Assembly (NCBI GenBank): GCA_035552195.1
Contig: DASZLU010000007.1
Span: forward strand, 1-64,000
Origin: CAIKMD01 sp035552195
Lineage (GTDB): Bacteria > Pseudomonadota > Alphaproteobacteria > ATCC43930 > CGMCC-115725
DNA: 64,000 nucleotides
Reading direction: 5' to 3'
Shown here: one piece after another, positions 27,503 to 36,471 of the stretch
Numbering within the stretch: position 1 is the stretch's first letter
Layout of the letters: each line of letters begins with the position of its first letter
Made by a program: the position numbers and the translations under genes
The notes under the pieces: model-generated
Seen by the model: the letters and a program-made list of their open reading frames with translations, nothing else
Databases searched by the model: none
Told to the model about the DNA's origin: nothing

Positions 27503-28675
27503 ATGAACCCATCCCGGAACTTGCGGGCCGGCATTTTCCTGCCACCCTTTCACCCGGCGGACGAAGACCCGACGCTCTGCATGGAGCGCGACTTCGAGCT
27601 GATCGAATATTTGGAGAAGCTCGGCTTCGCCGAAGCCTGGATCGGCGAGCATCATTCGGGCGGCTTCGAGCTCTACGGCGCGCCCGATCTCTTCATCGCC
27701 ACGGCGGCGGCGCGGACCAAGCGCATCATGCTCGGCACCGGCGTGCTGTCGCTGCCCTATCACCATCCTTTCATCCTCGCCGACCGCATGGTGCAGCTGG
27801 ATCACCAGACCCGCGGCCGCGCCATGTTCGGCGTCGGGCCGGGCCTCTTGACCTCGGATGCGATGATCCTCGGCATCGATCCGGACACGCAGCGCGCGCG
27901 CATGGAGGACTCGCTCGAGATCATCACGCGGCTGATGGCGGGCGAGACGGTTACCAAGACCACCGATTGGTACACGATGAAAGAGGCGCGGCTGCAGCTA
28001 CGCCCCTATACGCAGCCGCGCCCGCATCTCGCCATCGCCAGCGCCATCACGCCGAATGGCGGCAAGGTCGCCGGCCGTTTCGGCCTCGGCATGCTCAGCG
28101 TCGCGGTCTCGAACGGCATGGGCTACGACGCGCTCGACCTGAATTGGAAGATCGCCGCCGAGCAAGCGATCCAGCATGGGCAGACGGTCGAGCGCCGCAA
28201 CTGGCGGCTGATGGCGCCGTTCCATATCGCCGAGACGCGCGAGAAGGCGATGGCGAATGTGCGCTGGGGGTTCGATAAATGGCAGAACTATGCTTATGCG
28301 ATCAGCCCGCTCGGCGGCCAGGCGATCGGTCTCGGCAGTCTCGAGAGCATCGTCAACGACGGCCGCGGCGCGATCGGCACGCCCGATGACGCGATCGCGG
28401 TGCTGGAGAAATTCTGGGACAAGACCGGCGGCTTCGGCGGCATCCTGATGCTGGCGCATGATTGGGCTGATTGGGAGGCGACCAAGCGCTCTTACGAACT
28501 CTTCGCGCGCTACGTCCTGCCCAAGTTCAACGGCGCCAATGAGGCACGCAACGAATCGATGGAATGGATGCGCGCCAATCGCGACGAGTTCAGCGCGCAG
28601 AATCGCGCCGCCACCAAGAAAACCATCGACACACACTTCGCTTCGGAAGCGGCCAAGAATCGCGCCGCGGAATAG
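27503..28675 (+). CDS. Luciferase-like flavin-dependent monooxygenase (LimB-like)
   Basis: The 390-residue product is a bacterial-luciferase-fold (LLM class) oxidoreductase: EAWIGEHHSGGFELYGAPD, RIMLGTGVLSLPYHHPF, LDHQTRGRAMFGVGPGLL. These motifs resemble limonene 1,2-monooxygenase and alkanal monooxygenases, which use reduced FMN and oxygen. The substrate is unknown and no flavin reductase gene is adjacent. It lies eight bases before argG, in the same direction, so the two may be co-transcribed despite unrelated roles. Confidence 0.85.
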   Translation: MNPSRNLRAGIFLPPFHPADEDPTLCMERDFELIEYLEKLGFAEAWIGEHHSGGFELYGAPDLFIATAAARTKRIMLGTGVLSLPYHHPFILADRMVQLDHQTRGRAMFGVGPGLLTSDAMILGIDPDTQRARMEDSLEIITRLMAGETVTKTTDWYTMKEARLQLRPYTQPRPHLAIASAITPNGGKVAGRFGLGMLSVAVSNGMGYDALDLNWKIAAEQAIQHGQTVERRNWRLMAPFHIAETREKAMANVRWGFDKWQNYAYAISPLGGQAIGLGSLESIVNDGRGAIGTPDDAIAVLEKFWDKTGGFGGILMLAHDWADWEATKRSYELFARYVLPKFNGANEARNESMEWMRANRDEFSAQNRAATKKTIDTHFASEAAKNRAAE

Positions 28676-28683
28676 GATCGGTG

Positions 28684-29895
<1,212 letters not shown>

Positions 29896-30024
29896 AGGTT
29901 TTGTCCGAAGCGCCTTTAAAGCGGGGTGAAAATACCCCGCCTCTGCCGCTTTGCCGACACAATCCCTGACCATCCTTCCGGCCATCCCATCGTTCTTGGG
30001 TTTCAGCAGGGAAGGATGATTACG

Positions 30025-30270
30025 ATGAACACGCGCTTTGGACTGCCTATCCTCTTTGTTGCTGCCATTGCTCTTTCGGGCTGCGGCGAAACGGTTGGCG
30101 ATCGCGGCCTGTCGGGCGCCGGTATCGGTGCAGCCGGCGGCGCGGTGATTGGCGCCATGGTTGGCAATCCGCTGGCCGGTGCGGCGATCGGTGCGGGCGC
30201 GGGTGCGGTTGCGGGCGCGGCGACGTCGCCCTCGGCCGTCGACCTCGGCCGCCCCGTTTGGGAGCGCTAA
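30025..30270 (+). CDS. Glycine-zipper lipoprotein (81 aa)
   Basis: A lipoprotein signal (lipobox ALSGC) is followed by a glycine-zipper stretch of repeated small residues (GAGIGAAGGAVIGAMVGNP), as in the 17-kDa-antigen/SlyB group. Such proteins insert in or lie under the outer membrane. The ATG at 30025 has GGAAGG at the right distance; an earlier in-frame ATG overlaps that site. It is followed by an inverted repeat at 30302-30329. Confidence 0.72.
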   Translation: MNTRFGLPILFVAAIALSGCGETVGDRGLSGAGIGAAGGAVIGAMVGNPLAGAAIGAGAGAVAGAATSPSAVDLGRPVWER

Positions 30271-30301
30271 TTCCCGGTAATCGCGAATAGGTCTGAGAGA
30301 A

Positions 30302-30343
30302 GCCTCTCCGCAAGATTTTGCGGAGAGGCGACTCTTCGTTTTT
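30302..30343 (+). terminator. Long hairpin, probable terminator
   Basis: GCCTCTCCGCAA (30302-30313) pairs perfectly with TTGCGGAGAGGC (30318-30329) across a 4-base loop. A T-rich tail (CTTCGTTTTT) follows a few bases later. It lies 32 bases after the glycine-zipper gene. Confidence 0.7.
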
Positions 30344-30402
30344 CGTTACCGCGCTCGTCTTGCGGGACGTTAGGCCGAAAAGCACGCGGGAGAATTTAGA
30401 TA

Positions 30403-31317
30403 ATGACACGCACATTTTTGTCGGCCGCTACGCTTCTTGCCGGGGGCTTGCTGCTCGCCGGGTGCTCCAATTGGAGCTACGCGCCCCCGATGCACGGCAA
30501 CTTCATGACCGAAGCGGTCAATCACGCGCGGGTCGATGCCGGCGCGCCGCCCGCCGGCGGCAATTTCATTCAGGAGACCGCGCATGATTATGCCGGTCTC
30601 GCCGATTATCTGGCGCATCACGGCGAAGCCGACGAGGCCGATTATGCCGACGTCGATTATTTCGCGCGCAAAGGCATCGCCGCCGAGCACGGTATGCTGG
30701 TGCCGCCGGAAGACAATTCCAATTGGGCGATCCCGCTCGAGCAGCCTTACGGCTTCCGCACGCAGATGGCCCAGGCGCGCGCGCGCCTTGTGACGGATCT
30801 CGATAATGGCGGACGCGACCGCTTCCCCGGCCTCGCCGCTCGTGCCCAGGTCGCTTACGATTGCTGGCTCGAGCGCACGGAGGATGATTGGGCAAAGGAA
30901 TTCGATGGCCAGTGCCATCGCGATTTCATCGCGACCATCACCGCGCTCGAACAAGCTCTGAGCGGCAAGGCCGTGTCGGCGCCGGCCGCGCATCAATTCA
31001 ATGTCTATTTCGAGTTCGATCGCTCGAATCTGACGCCGGAAGGTCGTCAGGTGGTCGATGCGGTGGCGCAGGCGACGAAGGGTCAGCCCAATGTCCGCAT
31101 CCGCCTCCTCGGCAAGGCCGATCTGACCGGCACGGACCCGTACAATATGGCGCTGTCGCATCGCCGTGCCGATGCGGTCCGCGCGCGGCTGCGGGCGCAG
31201 GGCGTGCCGGATCGCATTGTCGACGAGACGTGGGACGGCTTCCGCAATCCGCCGGTGGCGACGGCGAAGGGCGTGCGCGAGCCGCGTAACCGCGTCGTCG
31301 AAATCATGGTGCAGTAA
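30403..31317 (+). CDS. OmpA-domain lipoprotein
   Basis: The product (304 aa) has a lipoprotein signal (LLLAGC, Cys-21) and a unique N-terminal region rich in Tyr, Asp and His (residues about 25-190). A C-terminal OmpA/MotB peptidoglycan-binding domain (about 200-304) follows. The OmpA domain shows FNVYFEFDRSNLTPEG and the pair SHRRADAVRARL / EPRNRVVEI, whose Asp/Arg contacts bind the peptide stem. It should tether the outer membrane to peptidoglycan. A good terminator follows. Confidence 0.82.
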   Translation: MTRTFLSAATLLAGGLLLAGCSNWSYAPPMHGNFMTEAVNHARVDAGAPPAGGNFIQETAHDYAGLADYLAHHGEADEADYADVDYFARKGIAAEHGMLVPPEDNSNWAIPLEQPYGFRTQMAQARARLVTDLDNGGRDRFPGLAARAQVAYDCWLERTEDDWAKEFDGQCHRDFIATITALEQALSGKAVSAPAAHQFNVYFEFDRSNLTPEGRQVVDAVAQATKGQPNVRIRLLGKADLTGTDPYNMALSHRRADAVRARLRAQGVPDRIVDETWDGFRNPPVATAKGVREPRNRVVEIMVQ

Positions 31318-31337
31318 AGCAGCCGTCAGACGCCGGG

Positions 31338-31373
31338 AAGCCCTTTGCCCGCGCGGGCAAGGGGCTTTTCTTT
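31338..31373 (+). terminator. Rho-independent terminator after the OmpA-domain gene
   Basis: A 13-bp stem (31338-31350 with 31355-31367, one G-U pair) closes a GCGC tetraloop, followed by TTCTTTT. It lies between the convergent OmpA-domain and folD genes and mainly serves the rightward gene. Confidence 0.85.
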
Positions 31374-31375
31374 TG

Positions 31376-32263
31376 TCAGATCGGCGGCGGCGAGAGGCCG
31401 CGGCGGCCGTAAGCCGCGAGCAGCGTGTTGCGCAACAGGCAGGCGATGGTCATCGGCCCGACGCCGCCGGGCACCGGCGTGATCGCCGATGCGATGCCCT
31501 GCGCCTCGGCGAAGGCGACATCGCCGACGATCCGCGCTTTGCTGCCCGGCACGTCGGCGCGATTGATCCCGACATCGACCACCACGGCGCCGGGCTTCAG
31601 CCACGCGCCGCGCACCAACTCGGCATGGCCGGCCGCGACGACCAGGATATCGGCGCGGCTCGTGATCGCGGGCAGGTTGCGGCTCTTGGTATGCGCGAGG
31701 GTCACGGTGCAGTCCTCGCGCAGCAACAGCGCCGCCATCGGTTTGCCGACGAGATTGGAGCGGCCGATGACGACGGCTTCGGCGCCGCTCAGACGCGGCG
31801 TCGCGTCACGCAGCAGCAACAGGCAGCCATAGGGCGTGCAAGGCAGCAGCGCCGGACCGCCGCTCCACAGCCCGCCGACATTCTGCACGTGGAAACCGTC
31901 GACATCCTTTGCCGGATCGATGGCGTCGATGACGCGCCGGCGATCGATCTGCGGCGGCAGCGGCAATTGCACCAGAATGCCGTCGACGCGCTCGTCGCGA
32001 TTGAGCCGCGCGATCAGCGTCAGCAGCGCGGCCTCGCTGCTCGCGGCCGGCAGCTTTTCCTCGAAGCTGGCGAAACCCGCCTCGATGCTCGCTATGGCCT
32101 TGCTGCGGACATAGATCTGGCTGGCCGGGTCGTCGCCGACCAGCACCGTGCAGAGACCCGGCACGATGCCGCGCTCGGCTTTAAGCGTGGCCGCATGCGC
32201 CGCGACATCGGCGCGCAGCCGCGCCGCCAGCGCCTTGCCGTCGATCAGCTTGGTGTCAGGCAC
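31376..32263 (-). CDS. folD: Bifunctional methylenetetrahydrofolate dehydrogenase/cyclohydrolase, copy 1
   Basis: FolD (295 aa) interconverts 5,10-methylene-, methenyl- and 10-formyl-tetrahydrofolate with NADP. The catalytic Lys is in YVRSKAIAS. The blocks DGILVQLPLP, KDVDGFHVQNVG, VIGRSNLVGKPMA and TPVPGGVGPMT are intact. Start is a GTG (32263) that overlaps the end of the YggU gene by eight bases. A second, distinct folD lies 1.1 kb away on the other strand, so either may have a special role. Confidence 0.92.
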   Translation of the reverse strand: MPDTKLIDGKALAARLRADVAAHAATLKAERGIVPGLCTVLVGDDPASQIYVRSKAIASIEAGFASFEEKLPAASSEAALLTLIARLNRDERVDGILVQLPLPPQIDRRRVIDAIDPAKDVDGFHVQNVGGLWSGGPALLPCTPYGCLLLLRDATPRLSGAEAVVIGRSNLVGKPMAALLLREDCTVTLAHTKSRNLPAITSRADILVVAAGHAELVRGAWLKPGAVVVDVGINRADVPGSKARIVGDVAFAEAQGIASAITPVPGGVGPMTIACLLRNTLLAAYGRRGLSPPPI

Positions 32264-32579
32264 GAAGAAGCCTCTGCTCGATACATTGCGCCAGAGCGTC
32301 GGGATCGCCCGAGAGTTCGACCAGCTTGCGCCGTGCCGTCTCGCCACCGACGATGCTCAGATCGCGCGGCGCCAATCCGAATTCCCGCGCCAACAAGCGA
32401 ATGAGCGCCGTATTCGCTTTGCCGTCGACCGGTGCCGCGGTCACGGCCACTCGCAGCGCGGGACCCTGCGGCCCGTCTTCGACGATGCCGAGGATACGAT
32501 CGGACGAGGATTTCGGCGTCAAGCGAACCGCCAGTCGGACGCGACCGCGCGAAATCACGAACGGCAAGCGTTGCACCAA
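32256..32579 (-). CDS. DUF167 (YggU) family protein
   Basis: This 107-residue protein matches the YggU/DUF167 fold: VRLAVRLTPKSSSDRI, the strongly conserved VTAAPVDGKANTALIRLLA, and SIVGGETARRKLVEL. Its function is unknown, although structures exist. It lies between yggT and folD, a common order in proteobacteria, with two bases to the yggT-like gene and an overlap with folD, so the three form an operon. Confidence 0.88.
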   Translation of the reverse strand: MVQRLPFVISRGRVRLAVRLTPKSSSDRILGIVEDGPQGPALRVAVTAAPVDGKANTALIRLLAREFGLAPRDLSIVGGETARRKLVELSGDPDALAQCIEQRLLRA

Positions 32580-32581
32580 GC

Positions 32582-32887
32582 TCAGTAGGCGTAGAGATAG
32601 AAGGCGAGATGGGTGAGCTCCATCTCGACCAGCCAGATAATCAGCAGCAGGATCACCGGCGATATGTCGAGGCCACCAATCGACGGTACGAATTGGCGGA
32701 TCGGCCGCAGGACGGGTTCGGTGATGCGATAAAGGAAGTCGAGGACCATCGCGACCGGACGGCTATAGGTGTTGATCACGTTGAAGGCGATCAGCCAGGA
32801 GATCACCGCCTGGATGATCACCAGGTACCAATAGAGATCGAGGATGGCGATGACCACCCTGATCAACGGCACGACAAAACCGCCCAT
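32582..32887 (-). CDS. YggT family membrane protein
   Basis: The protein (101 aa) has two hydrophobic segments (about residues 5-32 and 72-92) around the conserved loop RITEPVLRPIRQFVPSIGGLD. YggT proteins are small inner-membrane proteins linked to cell shape or osmotic tolerance in some bacteria. The ATG at 32887 (GGFVVPLIRVV) gives the usual length; 22 further in-frame codons upstream look non-coding. First gene of the yggT-yggU-folD operon. Confidence 0.88.
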   Translation of the reverse strand: MGGFVVPLIRVVIAILDLYWYLVIIQAVISWLIAFNVINTYSRPVAMVLDFLYRITEPVLRPIRQFVPSIGGLDISPVILLLIIWLVEMELTHLAFYLYAY

Positions 32888-33055
32888 CCGCCCCGAATCC
32901 TTTTGAAAAGCGGCTTCTCGAAAAAGCGCGCGCGAGCCTAAGCTTTGGCCCACCCAGGCGCAAGCGCCGGCGCTGCGGCATCCTGCCGATGGTTAAGCGT
33001 CTCGCCCGCCTTGACTTTACCACCCTCGTTTTCCAAAATCCGCCGCTCAGCGGGC

Positions 33056-33131
33056 GGGGCAGTAGCTCAGTTGGGAGAGCGCGACGTTCGCAATGTCGAG
33101 GTCAGGGGTTCGATCCCCCTCTGCTCCACCA
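33056..33131 (+). tRNA. tRNA-Ala (anticodon CGC)
   Basis: The 76 bases fold into a full cloverleaf: a 7-bp acceptor stem (GGGGCAG with CTGCTCC, one G-U), a GCTC/GAGC D arm, an anticodon stem CGACG/TGTCG with loop TTCGCAA, and a T arm AGGGG-TTCGATC-CCCCT. The anticodon is CGC, reading the alanine codon GCG. The 3' CCA is encoded (33129-33131). Confidence 0.95.
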
Positions 33132-33155
33132 AATTTCGCACGATGTGCGGAATTT
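33131..33155 (+). terminator. Hairpin directly after the tRNA
   Basis: AAATTTCGCAC (33131-33141) pairs with GTGCGGAATTT (33145-33155), 11 bp with one G-U and a 3-base loop. It starts at the last base of the CCA end. It may terminate or help process the tRNA transcript. No free U-run follows. Confidence 0.4.
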
Positions 33156-33368
33156 GCCCTCCAAAGCCCAATGGGCGAACAAGAGTTCCCTCAAGAAGCT
33201 TCGTTTGGCAGGCCAAACCTTCGCACGGCATAAGAAGGTTGCCCGCCGAAATCACGCGGCAAGCCCTTCATCTAACGCCCACATTTGCCCACTAGGGCGG
33301 CGTCATGCGGCACGCCGCCGCGTCGGCGCCAATCGCGAAGTGGGGTGCGGTTTGATATAAGCGCCAAC

Positions 33369-34238
33369 ATGACTGCAAAGATTATCGATGGCGTCGCGAT
33401 CGGGCGGCAGATCCGCAACGACATTCGCGGCCGCGTCGAGACGCTGGTCTCGCGACACGCGACCAAGCCCGGCCTTGCCGTGATCCTTGTCGGCGCCAAT
33501 CCGGCGTCCGAGGTCTATGTCCGCAACAAGGTGCGGGCCTGCGGCGAGGTTGGCATCCATTCCGAAGTGATGCGTTTCGAGGCCGATGTCGCCGAGGAAC
33601 GGCTGCTCGATTATATCCGCCGCCTCAATGACGATCCGGCGATCCACGGCATTCTCGTGCAGTTGCCGCTGCCGCCGACGATTTCGGTGCAGCGCGTGCT
33701 GACGACGATCTCGGTCGACAAGGATGTCGACGGCTTCCACCTCTACAATGTCGGCGGCCTCGTCATCGGCAACACCGTGTTCCCGCCGTGCACGCCCTAT
33801 GGCGTCTCGAAGCTCCTTGAATACGAGAACATCCCGGTCGAAGGCCGCAACGTCACCGTGGTCGGCGCCAGCAACGTCGTCGGCAAGCCGATGGCGCTGA
33901 TGCTGATGCAACGCGAGGCGACGGTCGCGATCTGCCACGCCAAGACGCGCGAGCTCTCGCAATACACCATTCTCGCCGACATTCTCGTGGTCGCGGCGGG
34001 GCATCCGCGGCTGATCGTGCCGCAAATGGTGCGCAGCGGCGCCGTCGTGATCGATGTCGGCATCAACCGCCTGCCCGACGGCAAGCTCGTCGGCGATGTC
34101 GATTTCGAGGGCGTGCGCGAGAAGGCATCGCATATCACGCCGGTCCCGGGCGGCGTCGGCCCGATGACCGTGACCATGCTGCTCGACAACACCGTCGCAT
34201 CGGCCGAGCGCTCTGTCGGCATCCGCAAGACGCCGTAA
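33369..34238 (+). CDS. folD: Bifunctional methylenetetrahydrofolate dehydrogenase/cyclohydrolase, copy 2
   Basis: This second FolD (289 aa) also has all catalytic blocks: Lys in YVRNKVRACGE, HGILVQLPLPPT, KDVDGFHLYNVGG, VVGASNVVGKPMALML and TPVPGGVGPMT. It is clearly diverged from the copy at 31376-32263 but equally intact. The ATG at 33369 gives the standard length. It lies 240 bases after tRNA-Ala and upstream of apaG and folE, so it sits in a small folate-linked cluster. Confidence 0.93.
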   Translation: MTAKIIDGVAIGRQIRNDIRGRVETLVSRHATKPGLAVILVGANPASEVYVRNKVRACGEVGIHSEVMRFEADVAEERLLDYIRRLNDDPAIHGILVQLPLPPTISVQRVLTTISVDKDVDGFHLYNVGGLVIGNTVFPPCTPYGVSKLLEYENIPVEGRNVTVVGASNVVGKPMALMLMQREATVAICHAKTRELSQYTILADILVVAAGHPRLIVPQMVRSGAVVIDVGINRLPDGKLVGDVDFEGVREKASHITPVPGGVGPMTVTMLLDNTVASAERSVGIRKTP

Positions 34239-34330
34239 GGCGCCCACCGATCGACACGCCGTGCGGCGCTGCCCAACTTGACCTTGCGGCGATCCCGGCG
34301 AAAATGGCCCCGGATTGGGGGGCAGCGAGC

Positions 34331-34723
34331 GTGTATTCGGAAGTTACTCGGTCGATCAAAGTCGTGGTCAATCCCACCTACCTCGAAGACCAATCTTCGC
34401 CGGCCGAGAATCGCTATGTCTGGGCCTACCACGTCCGGATCGAGAATCAGGGCGCCGAAACCGTGCAATTGCGCCGCCGTCACTGGCGGATCACCGACGC
34501 GCAGGGCCGGGTGCAAGATGTGCGCGGCGCCGGCGTCGTCGGCGAGCAGCCGGTCCTTGGTCCGGGGCAAAGCTTCGAATACACCAGCGGCACGCCGCTC
34601 GCGACGCCCTCGGGTATCATGGTGGGTACCTACGAGATGGAATTGCCGACCGGCGAATGCTTCGCCGTCGCGATCCCGCCCTTCTCGCTCGACAGCCCGC
34701 ACCAGCCGCGCCGGCTGAATTAG
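34331..34723 (+). CDS. apaG: ApaG family protein
   Basis: ApaG (130 aa) is a small beta-sandwich protein of unclear function, once linked to Co2+/Mg2+ traffic. It has the typical start YSEVTRSIKVVVNPTYLEDQ, then WAYHVRIENQGAETVQL, WRITDAQG and GTPLATPSGIMVGTYEM. I choose the GTG at 34331, which follows a G-rich site and gives exactly the usual 130 residues; an ATG nine codons earlier is possible. It lies 20 bases before folE. Confidence 0.9.
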   Translation: MYSEVTRSIKVVVNPTYLEDQSSPAENRYVWAYHVRIENQGAETVQLRRRHWRITDAQGRVQDVRGAGVVGEQPVLGPGQSFEYTSGTPLATPSGIMVGTYEMELPTGECFAVAIPPFSLDSPHQPRRLN

Positions 34724-34743
34724 TCCAACAAGGAGCATTGGTT

Positions 34744-35385
34744 ATGGCGGCGAGATCATCGCGCAAACGCGCTTCTGCGAAGTCTGCGCCCGTCGTAAGG
34801 CCAACCCGCGAGGAGGCCGAAGAGGCCGTGCGTGTGTTGCTGCGCTGGGCGGGCGACGATCCCGACCGCGAGGGGCTGCGCGGCACGCCCGGTCGCGTCA
34901 CGCGCGCCTACGGCGAATTTTTTGCCGGCTACCAAAGCGACCCGGTCGAACTTCTCCAGCGCACCTTCGAGGAGACCAACGGCTATGACGAAATGGTGGT
35001 CCTCAAGGACATTCGTTTCGAGAGCCATTGCGAGCATCATCTCGCGCCGATCATCGGCCGCGCCCATATCGCCTACCTGCCGAACAAGCGCGTCGTCGGC
35101 ATCTCGAAGCTCGCGCGTCTCGTTGACGCCTTCGCAAAACGCCTGCAGATACAGGAGAAGATGACGGCGCAGATCGCGACGACGCTCAACGAGGTGCTGC
35201 GCCCGAAAGGCGTCGCGGTAGTGATCGAGGCGGCGCATCAATGCATGACGACGCGCGGCGTGCACAAGCCTGGCGTGTCGATGGTCACCTCGCATATGCT
35301 CGGCGCGTTCCGCAGCGATCCGTCGACGCGCCGCGAATTCCTGGCGCATATCGATCTCGACGGGCATTCGCCTGCCAATGTCTGA
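34744..35385 (+). CDS. folE: GTP cyclohydrolase I
   Basis: FolE (213 aa) turns GTP into 7,8-dihydroneopterin triphosphate, the first step of folate and pterin synthesis. The zinc ligands are visible: Cys and His in ESHCEHHLAPIIG and the second Cys in HQCMTTRGV. A basic, Ala/Ser/Lys-rich N-terminal tail of about 20 residues precedes the fold. AAGGAG stands about nine bases before the ATG. It follows apaG and is probably in one transcript with it. Confidence 0.95.
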   Translation: MAARSSRKRASAKSAPVVRPTREEAEEAVRVLLRWAGDDPDREGLRGTPGRVTRAYGEFFAGYQSDPVELLQRTFEETNGYDEMVVLKDIRFESHCEHHLAPIIGRAHIAYLPNKRVVGISKLARLVDAFAKRLQIQEKMTAQIATTLNEVLRPKGVAVVIEAAHQCMTTRGVHKPGVSMVTSHMLGAFRSDPSTRREFLAHIDLDGHSPANV

Positions 35386-35454
35386 CCGGCGATGCGGCTG
35401 GCGGGGGCGTTGTCGTCGTAGCGAATGGTGGGGGTGGCTTTTAGGTGGTTGGTG

Positions 35455-35823
35455 ATGTTGCCGGCGCATGTTGAGCGCTTCCTGCGCGACGCGGTGCGTT
35501 CCGTTTGGGAGCTCGAGCTTCTTCTGTTGCTCTATCGGCTGCGGACGCGTCTCTGGACCGCCGACGAATTGGTTCGCGAGTTGCGGGCAAGCGTGCTCAT
35601 CGTCGGGGATTCGCTCGGCGCGTTGCAAAAGGCGGGCCTCGTCAACCGCAACGCCGATGACCAATATCAATATTGGCCGATCTCGCCGGAGCTCGATCAC
35701 TTGGTCGGCGATATCGCCACGGCCTACGCGAATTCTCCCGTCGCCGTGACCGAGGCCATTCTTCGCGCGCCGCATAGCGGCATCCGTATCTTCGCCGACG
35801 CGTTCAAGATCAAAAAGGACTGA
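35455..35823 (+). CDS. Putative winged-helix protein of unknown function (122 aa)
   Basis: The product looks like a small winged-helix domain: helices LRDAVRSVWELELLLLLYRL and TADELVRELRASVLIVGDSL, a turn GALQKAGLVNRNADDQYQYW resembling a recognition helix and wing, and a C-terminal helix. This could bind DNA, but no family is recognised. The ATG at 35455 is preferred to one 30 bases earlier. Two small membrane-protein genes follow with gaps of 3 and 2 bases, so it likely belongs to their operon. Confidence 0.58.
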   Translation: MLPAHVERFLRDAVRSVWELELLLLLYRLRTRLWTADELVRELRASVLIVGDSLGALQKAGLVNRNADDQYQYWPISPELDHLVGDIATAYANSPVAVTEAILRAPHSGIRIFADAFKIKKD

Positions 35824-35826
35824 CGC

Positions 35827-36099
35827 GTGCTACACCTCTTCGAATCGACGGTCTATATCCTCTGCATGGTGACGAGCCTCGTCGCCATGTGGCTGTTGCT
35901 GCGCAGCTACCGGCAAAACCGCTCGCGCCTCTTGCTGTGGAGCGCTGCGGCGTTCGTCGCTTTCGCCCTCAACAACCTTTTTCTTTTCTTCGATCTCGTG
36001 GTCTTGCCGACGAGCATCGATCTGCGGCCGGTGCGCGCGCTGACAGCGCTGATCGGCGTCGCGATCCTGCTCTACGCCTTCATCTGGGAAATCGACTGA
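35827..36099 (+). CDS. Small three-helix membrane protein, DUF5985-like (90 aa)
   Basis: Three hydrophobic segments are seen: residues about 5-25 (ESTVYILCMVTSLVAMWLLL), 35-58 and 70-88. A basic loop (RSYRQNRSR) lies after the first. Start is a GTG three bases after the previous stop. The size and pairing with the next gene resemble the DUF5985 family, whose function is unknown. The membrane location is inferred from hydrophobicity. Confidence 0.6.
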   Translation: MLHLFESTVYILCMVTSLVAMWLLLRSYRQNRSRLLLWSAAAFVAFALNNLFLFFDLVVLPTSIDLRPVRALTALIGVAILLYAFIWEID

Positions 36100-36101
36100 A
36101 G

Positions 36102-36383
36102 ATGGGGCCGATGTATCTCTTTCAATTCCTCGGCGGCATCCTGACGATGGGCTATGTCGTCCTCGGCGTCTTTTTCCTGAAATTCTGGCGGCGCACGCGC
36201 GATCCGCTTTTCCGCATGTTCGCCTGGGCGTTCTGGCTGATGGCGGTGAACGGCTTCGCCGTCTCCGTATCCAACGGCTACGAGCTGGACGTGGTGTGGA
36301 GCTATCTGCTCCGCCTCTTGGCTTTCGTGCTGATCATCATCGCGATCATCCGCAAGAACATGGAAACGAAAACGCCGTCCTGA
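36102..36383 (+). CDS. Small three-helix membrane protein, DUF5985-like (93 aa)
   Basis: This partner of the previous gene also has three hydrophobic segments (about residues 5-25, 38-55 and 65-83) and a basic loop KFWRRTRDPL after the first, in the same place as its neighbour. The two are probably ancient duplicates that work as a pair. It starts two bases after the 90-aa gene. A short hairpin (ACGCCGT/ACGGCGT, 36371-36392) overlaps its end. Confidence 0.6.
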   Translation: MGPMYLFQFLGGILTMGYVVLGVFFLKFWRRTRDPLFRMFAWAFWLMAVNGFAVSVSNGYELDVVWSYLLRLLAFVLIIIAIIRKNMETKTPS

Positions 36384-36431
36384 AGAACGGCGTCTCCGGT
36401 CTTCGACGCGCCGAACGTCGGTTGGACCGGG

Positions 36432-36471
36432 CTTTAATCGGACAAGAGATACTTTAATTGGACAAGAGATA
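36432..36471. repeat. Tandem 20-bp duplication over a stop codon
   Basis: Two direct copies of a 20-base unit (36432-36451 and 36452-36471) differ at one base (C/T). The second copy carries the last codons and the TAA of the leftward lipoprotein gene; the first copy lies just past it. This looks like a recent slippage or local duplication. Confidence 0.85.

Noticed and set aside
33132..33368. An integration site or small gene between tRNA-Ala and folD
   Set aside because: No repeat of the tRNA 3' end, no integrase and no convincing frame were found. The stretch appears empty apart from the hairpin.
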